A stretch of 64,000 nt of DNA from Archegozetes longisetosus (Eukaryota; Arthropoda; Arachnida; Sarcoptiformes; Trhypochthoniidae): contig JAEMBT020000001.1 of NCBI GenBank assembly GCA_018873245.2, forward strand, positions 9,148,220 through 9,212,219, in the 5' to 3' direction. The stretch's first letter is position 1. Each line of letters opens with the position of its first letter. Positions 11,800 to 24,095 of this stretch are shown in pieces. The notes below the pieces were generated by a model, which had not been told where the DNA came from, did not search any database, and saw nothing but the letters and a program-made list of their open reading frames with translations. A program made the translations under genes and the position numbers.

Positions 11800-12040
11800 T
11801 TTTTATCAACTTGATCTAATTTTGTCTCGTAAGCTTATTTTTCTTCGCCTAAATTAAATATATGATGATCCATCATTTTAAACTTTTTATTATTAAATAT
11901 TAGATTAGCTTCTAATTCTTCAGCTTTTTCTACTCGAGCGTTTATTAAACTCAAGTTCTTCGCTTAATTTTAATTTAGTATCTGACTCCTGAGATTTCGC
12001 TCTTTCATTGGAAATATTAACTGATTGATTTGTCAATTTA
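11800..12040 (-). pseudogene. Possible coiled-coil (tropomyosin-like) relic
   Basis: On the minus strand two frames joined by a shift near 11940 give a Glu/Lys/Leu-rich helical peptide with heptad-like spacing (NERAKSQESDTKLKLSEELE, then AEELEANLIFNNKKFKMMD, then EEK, a stop, and AYETKLDQV). The style recalls the ELEEEL...NNLKSLE...EEKA part of tropomyosin. The resemblance is low-complexity and short, so this is only a candidate retrocopy fragment. Confidence 0.28.
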
Positions 12041-12149
12041 TTCATTATTTATATCTGACAGATTTTAACATGCTGTTAATGTTAGCTTTATAAACTACAC
12101 CAGGGAAAGTACCGTAATATTTTTACGATTTACTTATTAACTTATTAAT

Positions 12150-12503
12150 AAAGATTTTGGGGCCACGCCTTAGTGGTTGAATAACATACATCTCATAATT
12201 AAGAATGAAATCTTAGATAAACATTAATTACAGTAATATTGAAGTACTGTACGAAATATGAGAAAATGATTAAGTCCACTCAATAGCTTATCAATCAATG
12301 CGTTTTCATTGGGTTTCTTACGTTGCGTTCACATCTGGATTTTTCCATTACAAGTCAATAGAGTTCTACGGAATCAATCATTTTCGGATGCCTCATATTT
12401 CGAGCAGTACTCTAACATTACTGTAATTAATATTTGTCTAAAATAGTATTCTTAATTATGGGATGTGTGGCATTCAACCACTAAAATGCACCCCAAAATC
12501 TTT
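12150..12503. mobile_element. MITE with ~115-bp inverted ends
   Basis: The left end (AAAGATTTTGGGGCCACGCC) and right end (inverted GGATGTGTGGCATTCAACCA then ACCCCAAAATCTTT) pair for about 115 bp with scattered mismatches and a short central region. Non-coding. The flanks are TTAATA and TAATTT, too ambiguous to name the superfamily. Confidence 0.7.
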
Positions 12504-13008
12504 AATTTAATCTAATAAATTAATAAGATAACTGTAAAAATATTATGGCACTTTTCCGGACGCACTTAATTAGTTTATTATCTTTAAATCCATCAGACAA
12601 ACTGCCTCACTCTGCTTTACTTTTAGTCATAACTGTCTACTGTTTCTTCAACTTCAATATTTCTCCTCTTATTGCTATTAATTATATTACCGTATCTCTG
12701 CATCCCAAAATCTTTCATATATTGAGTTGGAGTATTATTTGAAGCGCTATCAATATCACTAAGGATTTGTTTCGATTTTCCTGGATTATTTATCCACGTC
12801 TACTAAGATCGTGAATATACTCGATCTTATGGTTTTCCCTCGAATCATCAACTTTTATGTATTTCATGCATTTCTTCTAGATTAGCGTTATTGTGCTATT
12901 AGCTATCTTCTAGGAAAAATATTTTTATTAAACACCAAGATATCCCAAACTACCTTTAAAATGTAAGTATAAAAGAGAATGATGTGAAACGCTTATAAAA
13001 ATTATTCA
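12504..13008. other. Intergenic, nothing recognised
   Basis: No exon or repeat I can support; a short open frame at 12545-12742 is low-complexity and hydrophobic with no family features. Confidence 0.4.
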
Positions 13009-13255
13009 AGTGACATCTACTTGTTCTCCTTCTTACATTCAACTCCCTTTCGGGAGACTCTTAGAGCTCTGTTACAGGATGAGATTTTCGCTTCTGTCGG
13101 CGGTCGTATGGAATATGGACTGGTCAAAGGCGGTTCTAACTGAGAACATGTGGCAGGCACATCGCTGTCAAAGAAGTGCAGCGATTACTAGATTCAAACC
13201 GAACGTGGGGCCTCCCACAAGGTTCAAATTGCCGACCACTACACCCCAGTGATCC
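13009..13255 (-). mobile_element. tRNA-derived SINE, minus orientation
   Basis: Reverse-complemented, it starts TCACTGGGGTGTAGTGG (tRNA-like head with A box). It continues with the same body as the SINE at 42262: CTTCTTTGAC-GCGATGT, AGTTAGAACCGCCT, then CCCGAAAGGGAGTTG. The B box is degenerate and duplicated (GGTTCAAATT and GTTTGAATC). Diverged from the other copy by many substitutions and small indels, so the family is old. An 80-codon open frame across it is not a gene. Confidence 0.75.
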
Positions 13256-13555
13256 TCTATTACGCAAGTAGCATATGAAATATAATAAAAACACTTGTAA
13301 AAGTCATCTAAGTTCTCATTCTTTCTTTAATACGTACTAAAATATATTCCAAAATATTGATCATAATAACTATTTAATTAAAATGTTTATTTTGTTTGTA
13401 GAGAATGCAAAAATATCGCATTTACATAGTAGTCATGCCTTTTATTCCGAAATTTTATGACAGAATTTCAGTACATTAGAAAATTTTTTAATAATAGATA
13501 TGTGACTACAATCAGTTAAAGGCAAACGAACAATCAGATTTAAAGAAGAATGCCT

Positions 13556-14549
13556 ATTTTGGCCCCCTTTTGCGCCACTACGCCCTTATATCATTTGATA
13601 GATCTCTTCGAGTACTACAAGAATATACAACATTTGATCTCGGTTTATACGTCTCATTAGAAGATAAAGACTATTGAAAGTTCAAGGAGGTTCTCAAAAA
13701 CCATGCTATTTTTCGCACCTTGAAACCGACATAACGTATCATTTTTAAGCTCATAGTGGGTAGAATAAATATATCTCGGCCTCAACTTGCTAAAACGTAT
13801 CGCTTGGACGATAGAGGACAAAGCCTATAGCTGATATCTGAGATATGGGGGTCAATTCATATTAAATCACTTATCCTGAGTCGATGTATTAAGGTTCAAT
13901 TTCAATATTTTGAAAGGGTGCTTAGATAAAGAAATTTTAATATTTTTATAAAAGATTAAAATATATATTCATTCATTCATATTAGATAGCAGATAGGGGA
14001 AGGGGCAGGACCAACACCCCTCTATGAGGGGTTGGTCCTGTGACTCGGGCTGGGTCTATCGAGTCAGGTGGGTCATATCCTCATAAGAGGATATGGCTGC
14101 TACTACCCTACCTAGTAGGGGAGTGGCACCGCCTGGTTTAGATGTCCAGTGCCGGGGTCCCGTTCCCAAGAGAGCCTAGGCTCTCTTCCGGGGCAAGGCA
14201 GGGAGGCTATTCGCCGAAAGGCCTAGTCATCCTATGAACAGAGCTGTCCTCTGGACAGTTGCTGCCTTTCCTACAATTTAATAATTTAAATTGTTTATTT
14301 TACTTTTTCATATTCTTTTATATTGTTCTATCAAATATATTAAGCTATTTATTATTCATCTAGTATGCTTTGTATCTTTAGTAATTGTTTTTTACTAATA
14401 ACGGTAAAAAATATACATTTTACATTTTAGTGTTTTGCCATCTAATGATTAAAAGAATGTACAAACTAGGATCAAATACTATACTTTTTTGTACTCAGTG
14501 AGATCTATCAAATAATATAGGTGGCGCAGTGGCGCAAAGGGGCCAAAAT
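13556..14549. mobile_element. ~1-kb TIR element containing a hairpin-rich insert
   Basis: The left end ATTTTGGCCCCCTTTTGCGC and the inverted right end GCGCAAAGGGGCCAAAAT begin terminal inverted repeats of about 60 bp that extend through TTTGATAGATCTC on both sides. No transposase is present, so this is a non-autonomous element. Target duplication is not obvious. A separate GC-rich sequence with an AATG-repeat tail lies inside (13965-14275). Confidence 0.72.
13965..14275 (-). repeat. GC-rich row of seven hairpins with (AATG)n tail
   Basis: In AT-rich surroundings, about 270 bases are GC-rich and form successive stem-loops: 14006-14040 (15-bp stem with a small bulge), 14042-14065, 14074-14095 (9-bp perfect arms), 14106-14120, 14168-14187 (a 20-bp perfect palindrome), 14213-14222 (GAAA loop) and 14244-14258. 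On the minus strand it ends in an AATG repeat like the 3' tail of the SINE here, suggesting retroposition of a structured RNA or a LINE 3' end. I do not recognise the family. Confidence 0.65.
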
Positions 14550-16791
14550 CGTTATGATTTGGGCATTTTTTGTTTTATAACAAAAACGTTTAACAAGTAT
14601 CAGCTAATGTCAAATTTTTAGCTTTTTGTTAGTGATGGAGAAATCAATATTAAGTACTGACAAAAGTGAGAATATATTATTTCTCTAATTTTGAAAAAAA
14701 TTATAATAACGCTAAAATCATACAGATTTGATAGCTGTCAACTTTGAATGAATTAAGATACTTCAAATATTAGAGCACAATTATACTAATACAGAAATTA
14801 GAAACTAATGACCACGCATTATTTCATATATTGATGGATTTATGAACTTATGAGGCACATAAATAATTTTCACGAAGTCTTAGTAACTCAGCTGAAAGGT
14901 ACTAGGATAATTAGATTTCCTGGTATGAATATGACTTATCATCTTCGAAAAGATATACAAAAATGCTTACTACCAGTGACATGTGATAGTTATGAACTTT
15001 TATGCACTAGTTTCTTTCTAATTAAGAAATACTATTTATGCTATGATCCATTATAATGAATATATACATACATTCGTACAAATTATAGCCACAAAAACCC
15101 TTTACATTGAGTGAAGTTGATGAATGAACATTAAATCCTAGAAATGAATTGACTTCATTTATACTAAGGATTTTCAAATTTTGATCGATATTAATGTTCA
15201 TGATATATTTGTTGACAGTGAATCTCAAGCTATTATTTAAAAATTTATTAGAATCACTTGATATATGATTTTTCCAATAGAATGAAAAATAAAATTTATA
15301 TATATTTTTTAATTATCCGACATTTTATCTGGTTCTATCAGCTCAAAAGACTGTTTTATAATTATTTTTATATAAATTAATATGTGAAAGTTAGTTACTT
15401 CGGATAAAGAAGTAATTAGAATAGATCTGAGAAAATATAAAAATTTGAAAACAAATTAATTAGATAACATGAGACAAAGGAGAGGGAATTTGCTAGAATT
15501 TAAGCTCAAATGGAGACGAATCCAAATGAATGTTTGAAACTCCGCAAAACTACTGATAGAATATTGACAACTATTACGAGTCATATTGATAATTATTTTT
15601 GTGTGATATATGCGTTTTTTACTTTGGTTTGTTGCATCAGATTATTTGTTTGCATATTTCTGACTCATTTAATTGAGACATTAAAATTTCAAAAACTGCT
15701 ACTTTAATTTCATGAATTTATTATAAAAACAATAAAAAATATTTATATTTGTTAAACAATCGAAAAAGAATGTCTTTTATGCATTTTTTGTTATCAGCTT
15801 ATATCATGCTGTCATGTGAAATGTTAAAGATAAATCACAGAATTGGTTTCTCATTCGAATTTGGAAATAGTTAAAACAAACTCAACAATAGATCTGTGAC
15901 TCTAATACACTTTATTGCATGAAAATCTTGGAGAAGTTTTTATTCATAACTTCTAAAATTAAATTATTTTTGCTTATATTTTAATCAGATACTAAATTAT
16001 AATAAAATTAAGCATTCATAATTTAATTATGTGACCATAATAATTAATAAACTTTTGATATTGCTTATGCTTGTTGTCTACAATATAAGCTATATATGTC
16101 GCCAAACTTTGTCCAATTTTAAAGGTTTATTTCTATTCATTTATTAATTTTTAATTATTTTATGGTCTCCAATTTATTTTTTATTGCGGTCTATGAATTT
16201 TTGATCTGAAATAAGCCTGAAAATATAGTGAGCCAATCAATAACCATATTTGGAATTTACACACGCTTTTCTTTAAGTCTTCTTTGCATCATCTTTGCTG
16301 AACAAGTTTTTATTTTGATATCATAAATGGCTTAAAGGATATATTTGCCTTCTAAGCATCATTCTGTGAATTTTTGCACCCAATTTCTTTAAATGAAAGA
16401 CTTGTAAACGGTGAAGTAATTCAATAATTATTGCGTTCGCAGTTAGGGCGCTGTAACTTCACATGTAGTAATCTCACAAAAAAATTTTGAATAGAAAATG
16501 AGAGTGTGCAAAATTTTCTTTAAAATCAATATATTTCATGCTATGTTCGGACTTTAATAGCAAGAATAATTTAACCTAAACTTTCAAAGAGCTTTGCCAG
16601 ATTTCTATGCAATAAGGTATAAGCATTACTGGCAAGATATGGATTTAAAGGACGATGCCCAGTCGGCCTAACTTGGCTCACAACAAATAAGGGTACCGTT
16701 GTGACGGAACTGAAGATTAGAGTCCAAATATACCACTATTTTTGACCTAAGTGACTAAAGTTAAGAGTTATGACCCCTTTTATGTTATGAT
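14550..16791. other. Intergenic, nothing recognised
   Basis: About 2.2 kb of AT-rich DNA. Short open frames at 14850, 15022 and 15510 are low-complexity and lack start context or family motifs. No structural RNA seen. Confidence 0.4.
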
Positions 16792-17036
16792 CAGGCCAAG
16801 TATTTATTGGGAAATTACGATAATTACCCCTAAAGTTATTCCTCGGGAATTTTATATTAATGTATTTGTGGTCACTTCAGGTTTCTATAAAAATAGTTTG
16901 AAAATCCCGATTTTAAGCTTCTCGTGAGTTTCTCCCGATTTAGAATGTTTTGTTTAAAATATGAGATTTTGACTTAAAAATATAACGAAAATATTAAAAA
17001 ATTGATCGCAACTGTAATCGAAAATTCATTATCTTA
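16792..17036 (+). mobile_element. 5' fragment of a hAT-like element
   Basis: Starts CAGGCCAAGTATTTATTGGG and matches the left ~285 bp of the complete hAT element at 27252 (shared TTCCTCGGGAATTTTATATT, GTGGTCACTTCAGG and CTCGTGAGTTTCTCCCGATT) with an internal deletion and substitutions. The right end is missing, so it is a truncated copy. Confidence 0.75.
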
Positions 17037-19419
17037 CTCATAAGTCAAAAAGAAAATGAGGCTTGTGCCAAAAGAATTGTACAATTCTATAAAATCAGTG
17101 GTAGGTTGAGTAATCGAGCCACAAAAAGGAACACTTGTTGGCATTTTATGGCCGAAGAACTCATGAACAAGTAATACTAGAAATTATAAATCGTTTTAAT
17201 GAGAGGAAGTATTGAATATTTGAAAATGAGTGGCAGAGAACTACCCAAATCTACGGAAGCTATTGATCAGTTCGGGAAAGTGAGCAAACATTACATCTCC
17301 TAGGGAACTATTAATGGTGATACGTACCTAAATGAATGTCTGATTAACCCAAGAACAGTATTTCATGTGTCAAAATGACCCCAAAGTCTATAAAACCATT
17401 ATATCTATTTAATGCAATTTCTAATATTAATAAAATTGATAGTATTTTCAAATGAGTATATTTAGATCATATAAAGCAATAAATTAATTATTTAAAAATT
17501 ATATATTTATATTTAATCATTTTTAAAGTTAGTTCTATTCGAGTTTGGGCCATAAGTTTGTATGTGAAATTAGTTTTTGCTCAAACCTTAAACGGATTAC
17601 GTCAAGGATGACGACACTAACAAAGTACAAAACACGCTAACTGTTATACACCTTAACCCTTACGATAACATACTTTTCAAAATCAATCGATGGGTCAAAA
17701 AGACCCTATTTTACTGAAATCATTAATCAAAATCGTTTTACTGTTTAAAGGTTAAAAACTGCCATTTCTTCACAAACACCACAATTTCAATGATATTCTG
17801 ATTTGACCAGATTTAGCGACAGCGTAATATCATAGTCTTGGCTTCATTTGCAAAATATTGATTTTGTTAAAAATAAAGTGAAAATGCGCCCAATGTGCCA
17901 CAGACGCGTCCTACGGAGCGGTATTGGATCGAATGTAAGAAAGAATAAGAGAAACAAAAATTTGAACCAAAAAATTTGGTCAGTTTCATGCGTATATGGG
18001 AAATTTTATCTGTTAAAGTCGCTCAAAAAGTCGTAAAAACTATAATGAATAGTTTAGTACTAAAATTGCGCGCGATAGGGTATGTAGATGTTTTAACTCT
18101 GTTCAAGTTGACAAAATAATTTGCCAATATCTGTATAATAGTCATGTAATTTTCTGTATTGATATCCTAACTATTTTGAATTTTATTTAATAAATCTAAA
18201 TGTAACTCTAGATATTAGACGTACTTTATAATAAGTTCTCTAAAATAAATAGAATAACCGTATATTAGTCAGATTTCATTTTATATTATTTACACTACAA
18301 CTTTATCATACACTAAATGCAACTGAAAATACGTTAACTTTTTTCTATCATACTACTTAATAATTTCGCGTACTTGACATATGACAAACATAATGTATTT
18401 ATCAGTATATTTCTAACGAATGAAGTCATACAATAGTTAAATAATTTTTATAACATCATTGATTAAGAAACCCAGTTACTATCTCTGAATGGCTCAAAAT
18501 CGTTTTATCAACATATTTTTGCAAATTGCAACTCGTTGTCGAAAACACCATTTTATGGCGTAGGATAAAAATTTTACTTTAATTCAATTAAAGGTTCATT
18601 AGTACAAAATAATCAATGAAGCTGATTATTTTGTACTAATGATTTTTTAATTATTTCTCTATGTAATTTAAATATAATTAATTAAAAAGTAAAAAATTTA
18701 TACTAAGTTAATTTTTGCTTCAAACACGTCACAAAGGTAAGAAACTGAAATTTTGTCATTGTGATAGTAATATTAGAAATTGTAGAAGAATATAGAGTTT
18801 ATGCAAAAGTTTGAATCTCTCAAGATTTCGATTGCAATAAAATAAGTTGATCAGATCTCATCATCACTTTCTTACTAAATGGAATAGGTTTGACTAAAAT
18901 AAGATCAAAGTCTAAAATGTCTTCACTTAAATTCCAAATAATCATAAAACTTTGCAACTTCTAGACTTAAAAATGTCTAATTTTCAGAATTATTTTTCAA
19001 AATGAAAATTCAAGCGCATTGTTTTATTGCTTAAAGTAATTATAGTAATTAAAGAATTAAAATTCAATTAAACATTTCTATTAATATAATTTATTCAAAA
19101 ATATATACGAAATAAACTCATATTTTATCATGTTATTAATAATGATGATTTTCTATTATATTATTCATATAGTCAATCTTTAAATACAAAATTCTAATTT
19201 TAAAAAGAGGGTTAAAAATTTAGGAGAAATTTAGGTGAAAAATATGAGAAATACGAATTCCAATTTCGGTCAAACTTTTTATATAAATTTATTTTTCATA
19301 AACATTGATTAGCTTTTGATACTTTAGCATCATTTATAAAATTAAATAGATAATAAACAAATTTATATTAAAACATTTTTCTTAAAACAGTAACAAATAT
19401 TTCCACTTTATGGAGATAG
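17037..19419. other. Intergenic with one perfect hairpin
   Basis: No gene recognised. At 18597-18641 a 19-bp perfect inverted repeat (CATTAGTACAAAATAATCA, 7-base loop) stands out; it may be the core of a very small MITE. Confidence 0.45.
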
Positions 19420-20226
19420 ATGGGTCGTAAAAAAATAGCAAATAACGATCTAATAATTCCAACAATATCAGTGCCTCAATTTTCATTATTTTTGAAACAA
19501 ACGTTTAATCCTGAACCAGAGATCAAGCAATACAACAAGAAAGTTTTCGAGAGTTATATTCTCAAAATAGAAATTAGATTTGAAGAGAAAATAAAAGACG
19601 TATTACAAGACCCAGATCTCAAAAGTATAATTGAAAGTATCATTGAGCTTCACACACTTTCATATTACCTAAGATTTTTTTTAGAAAAAAATATTAGCGA
19701 ACATAATTGCGAAAATCCTCATTTAATAAACTACTTGATTGAAAATATCTTCTCGACTATCTATAAGATCGGACTGAAGATTGACTCTCTGGAATCTGGA
19801 GTATTAAATGATTTGTATGAAAAATTTAGAAATTACAAAAATTTTCATAATAATCTAATAAATCTTATTCAAATCTGTGCTGAAACATTTGTCGAATTTC
19901 TTCCAAGTTTTATTGCATTCTTATCTTGTTTCGCACTTGACTGCTGGGAGAAACCTGAATATTCAAATTGCAAAAAAATTTGTGAAGTGAGGTCTGGTAT
20001 AGAACTCTTAGTGGATTGTTTTAAAGGAATAAAAATATTAGTTGAAGAAGATAATCTATCCGAAGAATACGACATCGAAGATTACATTTGCATTCTGAAA
20101 AAAGATCCAGATCTAGAAAAACTTGATATAAACATAAAAGTTTGGAAAGACGATATTGAGTGGGAAATAACCTCCATTCCTTCAAAAATTGATACAGAGA
20201 AACATTGGTGGTGGAAGACAAACTAA
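19420..20226 (+). CDS. Unrecognised helical protein, 268 aa
   Basis: I do not recognise this protein. It has an ATG start (GGAGATAGATG context), a Lys/Asn-rich N-terminus and mostly alpha-helical, Leu/Ile-rich content with acidic patches. A hydrophobic stretch lies near residues 160-175 (ETFVEFLPSFIAFLSCFALD), and the protein ends with a WWWK cluster just before the stop. There is no signal peptide. Composition is coding-like over its full length, unlike the flanking AT-rich DNA. Its last third (acidic helix then DLEKLDINIKVW) loosely resembles the DLELLLKSPDIKVHYC part of the next gene, so the two may be diverged relatives or exons of one locus. Confidence 0.5.
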   Translation: MGRKKIANNDLIIPTISVPQFSLFLKQTFNPEPEIKQYNKKVFESYILKIEIRFEEKIKDVLQDPDLKSIIESIIELHTLSYYLRFFLEKNISEHNCENPHLINYLIENIFSTIYKIGLKIDSLESGVLNDLYEKFRNYKNFHNNLINLIQICAETFVEFLPSFIAFLSCFALDCWEKPEYSNCKKICEVRSGIELLVDCFKGIKILVEEDNLSEEYDIEDYICILKKDPDLEKLDINIKVWKDDIEWEITSIPSKIDTEKHWWWKTN

Positions 20227-20379
20227 CACTGTAAGCTCAATACTTATTACAAATTATTCTTAATAAACTTATTTTCGTTAGATTTTCATAAATGAATCAT
20301 ATAAAAATAGAGTGGGTTGAGATAAATTTTCAAAAGAGAATTTTTATGAAAAACAATGTTGGATACTGATTTGTATGTA

Positions 20380-20742
20380 GGGGCTTCAAAAAGTAAACCA
20401 TATCATGTAGAAGCGTTTCACTTGCATATTATATTTGTGTTTATTTTGGATTAAATACATTAGCCTAAACATTAGAAAAAAATTTATATCTTATTGCATT
20501 GCATTAGAAAGAAATGACTTCAGTTACAGTAGAGTCCAGCATAGATTCAGCTCGTCTTTATCAATCTCTTACCACAATTGAGTAAAAAATAAATGAGGTT
20601 TATGAAGAAATAACAAAAATTTACAGTGATAAATTTCTAATTTTTTCTAATATTTATGCTAATGTTTTTGATCAAAAATAAACACATATGTAATTTGAAA
20701 GTGAAAAAATTCTATATTAACTGGTTTACTTTTTGAAGTACC
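20380..20742. mobile_element. mariner-type MITE with ~105-bp TIRs and TA duplication
   Basis: The left end GGGGCTTCAAAAAGTAAACC and the inverted right end GGTACTTCAAAAAGTAAACC begin inverted repeats of about 105 bp (through GTGTTTATTTT and ACATTAGC). TA flanks both sides (20378-20379, 20743-20744), as in Tc1/mariner. The ~150-bp interior has no intact coding. Confidence 0.8.
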
Positions 20743-21259
20743 TACGTAATATTTCTACCTGATGCTTCACCATAAGTTAAGGGTTAAAACTATCTCAATT
20801 TCTACCTCAAAAATCGAGCTGAAATCAGTCAAGTGGGTGAATTTCTTGAAATTAAGATATTCCTCAGTCTTATATCTGACTATGTCATAAAATCTGGTGT
20901 ATCGAGGCATAAATTTTATTTAAGTAGTCTTAAATTGGTACATCTCATTTTGAGATCCCATATATAACTACTAAGAATAGGAATTTTCTATAAATTGCGA
21001 CACCTTATGCTTCCTGTTCACACTTCTATCGTCCCGTGATGTGAAAGATGCGAATTTTACCTACAGCTCATGCTCTATCTTCCTTAGCGTACTATAAAAC
21101 ATTTTGCCCCAAACTAATTCCGCGTTTTTGTAAGTTGTACTGAAGACTTAAAACAATTATATCCATCATTGTCTAATCGATTTAGTATATCTAAAACCGT
21201 CTTTATTATGAGTAATTCTATCGATTTTTAACCTTAGATTCTATTACAATTCTTCAGGT

Positions 21260-22542
21260 GTGATGGAAAATTATCCTAATGAAGCAATAATCAAAAACCC
21301 TAAAAATACAAAGCTCAGTAAACTCATTTCATCTTTATCATATTCAGAGCAGATATTTGCTAATCAAATTAGATCGAAATCAGATGATCAAGATATTTAT
21401 GAAATGCTAAGCAATGAATCACTTTCGTCTCTCAAAACAAAAAATCAATATTGAGTATATTGTGTCGATACTGTTCAGAAGTTCAATCATTACTCAACAG
21501 TGAGCTGATTTTCAATATCACAAAAGATCTACAATTGAATTTTGAAGGTAAATTAATAATTGGATTTAAAAAGCTACAAGAAATGCATAACGATGATAGG
21601 TTGAAATTATTTAGCATTCTTACAAAATACAAGAAAGATGAATTATGCCCAAAAATTACTGATAATAGAGATATTGAAATATATAAAGAATTTACTAAAG
21701 GGTCCGGAAATCATAGAATCAGATTCGAATCAGATAGAGATGAAGCAATCAAAAATTTTGTGAATAAAATAGATAAATTCTCTTCAGTATGCTGTGAAGA
21801 CAATAGATTAAAAATCAAATCGCAGCTCAGTAATTTGACTCATCATGAAAAAGATCGAATAATAGATGTGATGAATACTATTAAAAATTACAAGTGTGAA
21901 GAAGTCATAGAGAGAGCATTTGCGTTTGGCTGTGAATGCTTGATTGAGCTAGCTAACCGAATTGAAGATTTTATCAATTGTGTAGAGTTCGGACTGGCAT
22001 CATATAAAAAAGTATTTGAAAAAATGAGACACGAAATGGCTGATGAAGTACATGAAGAAAACTTGGGCAGAAAAATCCTCAGTCCTTCGAGAACTAGGAT
22101 CGCGATCGAGAGGAATAGACCAAAAAGTGATTTATGGAAAACGGTGTTATTGAATGTCCAACTCAAAAAAGAGTGGCTTAAATGGAATAAAATAATTGAA
22201 AATGATCTTGAGCTCTTATTGAAATCACCTGATATTAAGGTACATTACTGTCCGTTTATGAATGGAAGAAATTGTTTATTTTCAGTTGGGTTCAGCACAA
22301 TATCTTCATTTCTGTATCATTTTATGAAGCATTCGCCTCCTATAAAACCATATGAGTTCATACAGATGGTGACGCTATTCTTATGGCACAATGAAGCACT
22401 TGTTTCTACACGCTTTTCTCAGACGGGCAACAGTAGGATTTTCACAGTAACTTCTACTTCTATACAAGGATTAGCAGTTATAAAAGTTTCTGGTAATGGT
22501 ACTGCTAACGTCTTAACCTATATACCTAATTGGAAGAAGTGA
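21260..22542 (+). CDS. Unrecognised protein, ~425 aa, one frame break
   Basis: Two abutting frames make one likely protein: 64 residues from the ATG at 21263 (a second ATG at 21260), then 362 residues in a shifted frame from about 21451 to 22542. The break follows an A-rich stretch (21438-21450), so it may be a one- or two-base error, a real mutation or a missed junction. The N-terminal two thirds are helical and charged with scattered Cys pairs. The C-terminal ~110 residues are different: a YCPFMNGRNCLFSVG block, aromatic helices, then beta-like sequence ending VLTYIPNWKK. I do not recognise a family. An acceptor-like TTCTTCAG precedes the first ATG, so an upstream exon is possible. Confidence 0.5.
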
Positions 22543-22803
22543 AATCCAAAATTTAACTGAAAAATTTAAATTTGATGGCAAACGATTCACAGTTTCAAAC
22601 TTTATATCACATATCTACGTTAATTCACAATTTCACACTTAATCTCTGTGGATATAATCTGTTAATTTTAGAACCTTTTTCATTCCCATAAGCTGTTTTG
22701 CACGAAGCCTGGGCTTTAAATCGTGTTAAGTAGAGTCAAAACTTAGGGATATTATTGGAATTTTATTTTGAGACACTGTATTCAACCTTTCATATAACTT
22801 ATA

Positions 22804-23359
22804 CAGGATCTTTTTTCGTGTTAGCCATTGAAAGATTTTAATAACTTTTAAATTGTAATAGAGAAATTAAATTTGGCTCAATTATTCTTCATTTTGTGAC
22901 AATTAAACTCAGTTTATAACAATTGCTGAAAGTGTCCGCCATTCATGGCCAGACACATTCGAACGCGGTTTACCATATTATCAGAAACTTTATGCAAAGT
23001 TTCAACACTTATTTCTCTGATTTCATTAGTTATGTTGAATTTTAATTCCTCGAGATCTTGAGGATTTGATGAATAAACATTGTTCTTCAGATGGCCCCAA
23101 AGAAAAAAGTCGGGGCTGTTCAAATTGGGTTTTTAGATTTCACATTAATGAAATAATTTTCTATTACGAAAACACGTTGTTTTATTGATAGTGACATTTT
23201 GTTTAAATTTTTGAACTATGACCTGTGCGAATTAAATTAAAACAACTAACGTTTATTTGTCATAAAACAAAGAGTAATTGAGCCAATTTTAATTTCTCCA
23301 TTAATTGTAGTTAAAAAGTTATTAAACTTTTTCAATGGCTAACACGAAAAAAGACCCTG
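22804..23359 (-). mobile_element. Internally deleted mariner with ~120-bp TIRs
   Basis: The ends CAGGATCTTTTTTCGTGTTA and inverted CAGGGTCTTTTTTCGTGTTA start inverted repeats of about 120 bp with TA on both sides. On the minus strand from 23123 to 22914 a transposase C-terminus remains (SPDFFLWGHLKNNVY, then an ELKFNI...EI...ETLH helix ending GGHFQQLL), including the catalytic-site SPDF motif. Everything upstream of that is deleted, so it is non-autonomous. Confidence 0.85.
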
Positions 23360-23392
23360 TATAAACAGTGAAAAATATGCTGAATGATACAA

Positions 23393-23551
23393 ATTTAATT
23401 CTTATTTATTAATTATCCAATATTTTTGTGGTATCAGACAGAATATAGCATGATAAAATATCCCATACAAAGATTATTACATGTAATATTTTTGCGCGAT
23501 ATTTTGTCTGATACCACAAAAATGTTGAGTTATTAATAAATCAGAATTAAA
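23393..23551. mobile_element. Small hairpin MITE, ~55-bp arms
   Basis: Two arms (core TTTTTGTGGTATCAGACAGA on the left, inverted on the right as TGTCTGATACCACAAAAA) pair over about 55 bp around a ~50-bp centre. There is no coding sequence. The structure fits a miniature inverted-repeat element. Confidence 0.65.
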
Positions 23552-23573
23552 TTTTTATTAGTCAGAAAGTTTG

Positions 23574-23596
23574 CACACACACACACACACACACTC
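23574..23596. repeat. (CA)n microsatellite
   Basis: A run of about ten CA dinucleotides directly follows the hairpin element. Confidence 0.95.
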
Positions 23597-24095
23597 AGCA
23601 TTAGAGTAAACGCGAAAGATCAATGACTTTTAACTCATAATAAGCTTTTCTTTTAAACTAATCTCTGCATAAAACTAAATATCTAATTAAAAATTTAATA
23701 AAAAAAAGTTATATATCGTCGGCTTAAAATTATTTAGTACTATCTCACGAAAAAACAGAAAAAAAGTTTTCGAGATAATCGCTTTTGAAGTTTGAAATCG
23801 TGAGTGAGAGAAAATATGAGATATCGATATGAAATGAATATATAAAATGATTGGGGGACTTCTCAGCTTCAAATTTATTGCTTCGAAGCTTTTGTCAACG
23901 GGTCCAAAACTAGAATATTATTTGAATAATTATTGCTATTTTTTTAGTTTTCTCTTAGTTTTCTGAACAATTTTGAGAATTATACAATACTATCTGCAAA
24001 ATATAGGAATAATTGAAAATTTCAACTTTTCAACTATATATAAACATGAATATTTCAAGGAATCGAAAATATATTTAATATCTACATGAAATATA

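Noticed and set aside
13010-13252. 80-codon Cys/Arg-rich open frame
   Set aside because: Lies antisense in a SINE copy that is present elsewhere without an open frame.
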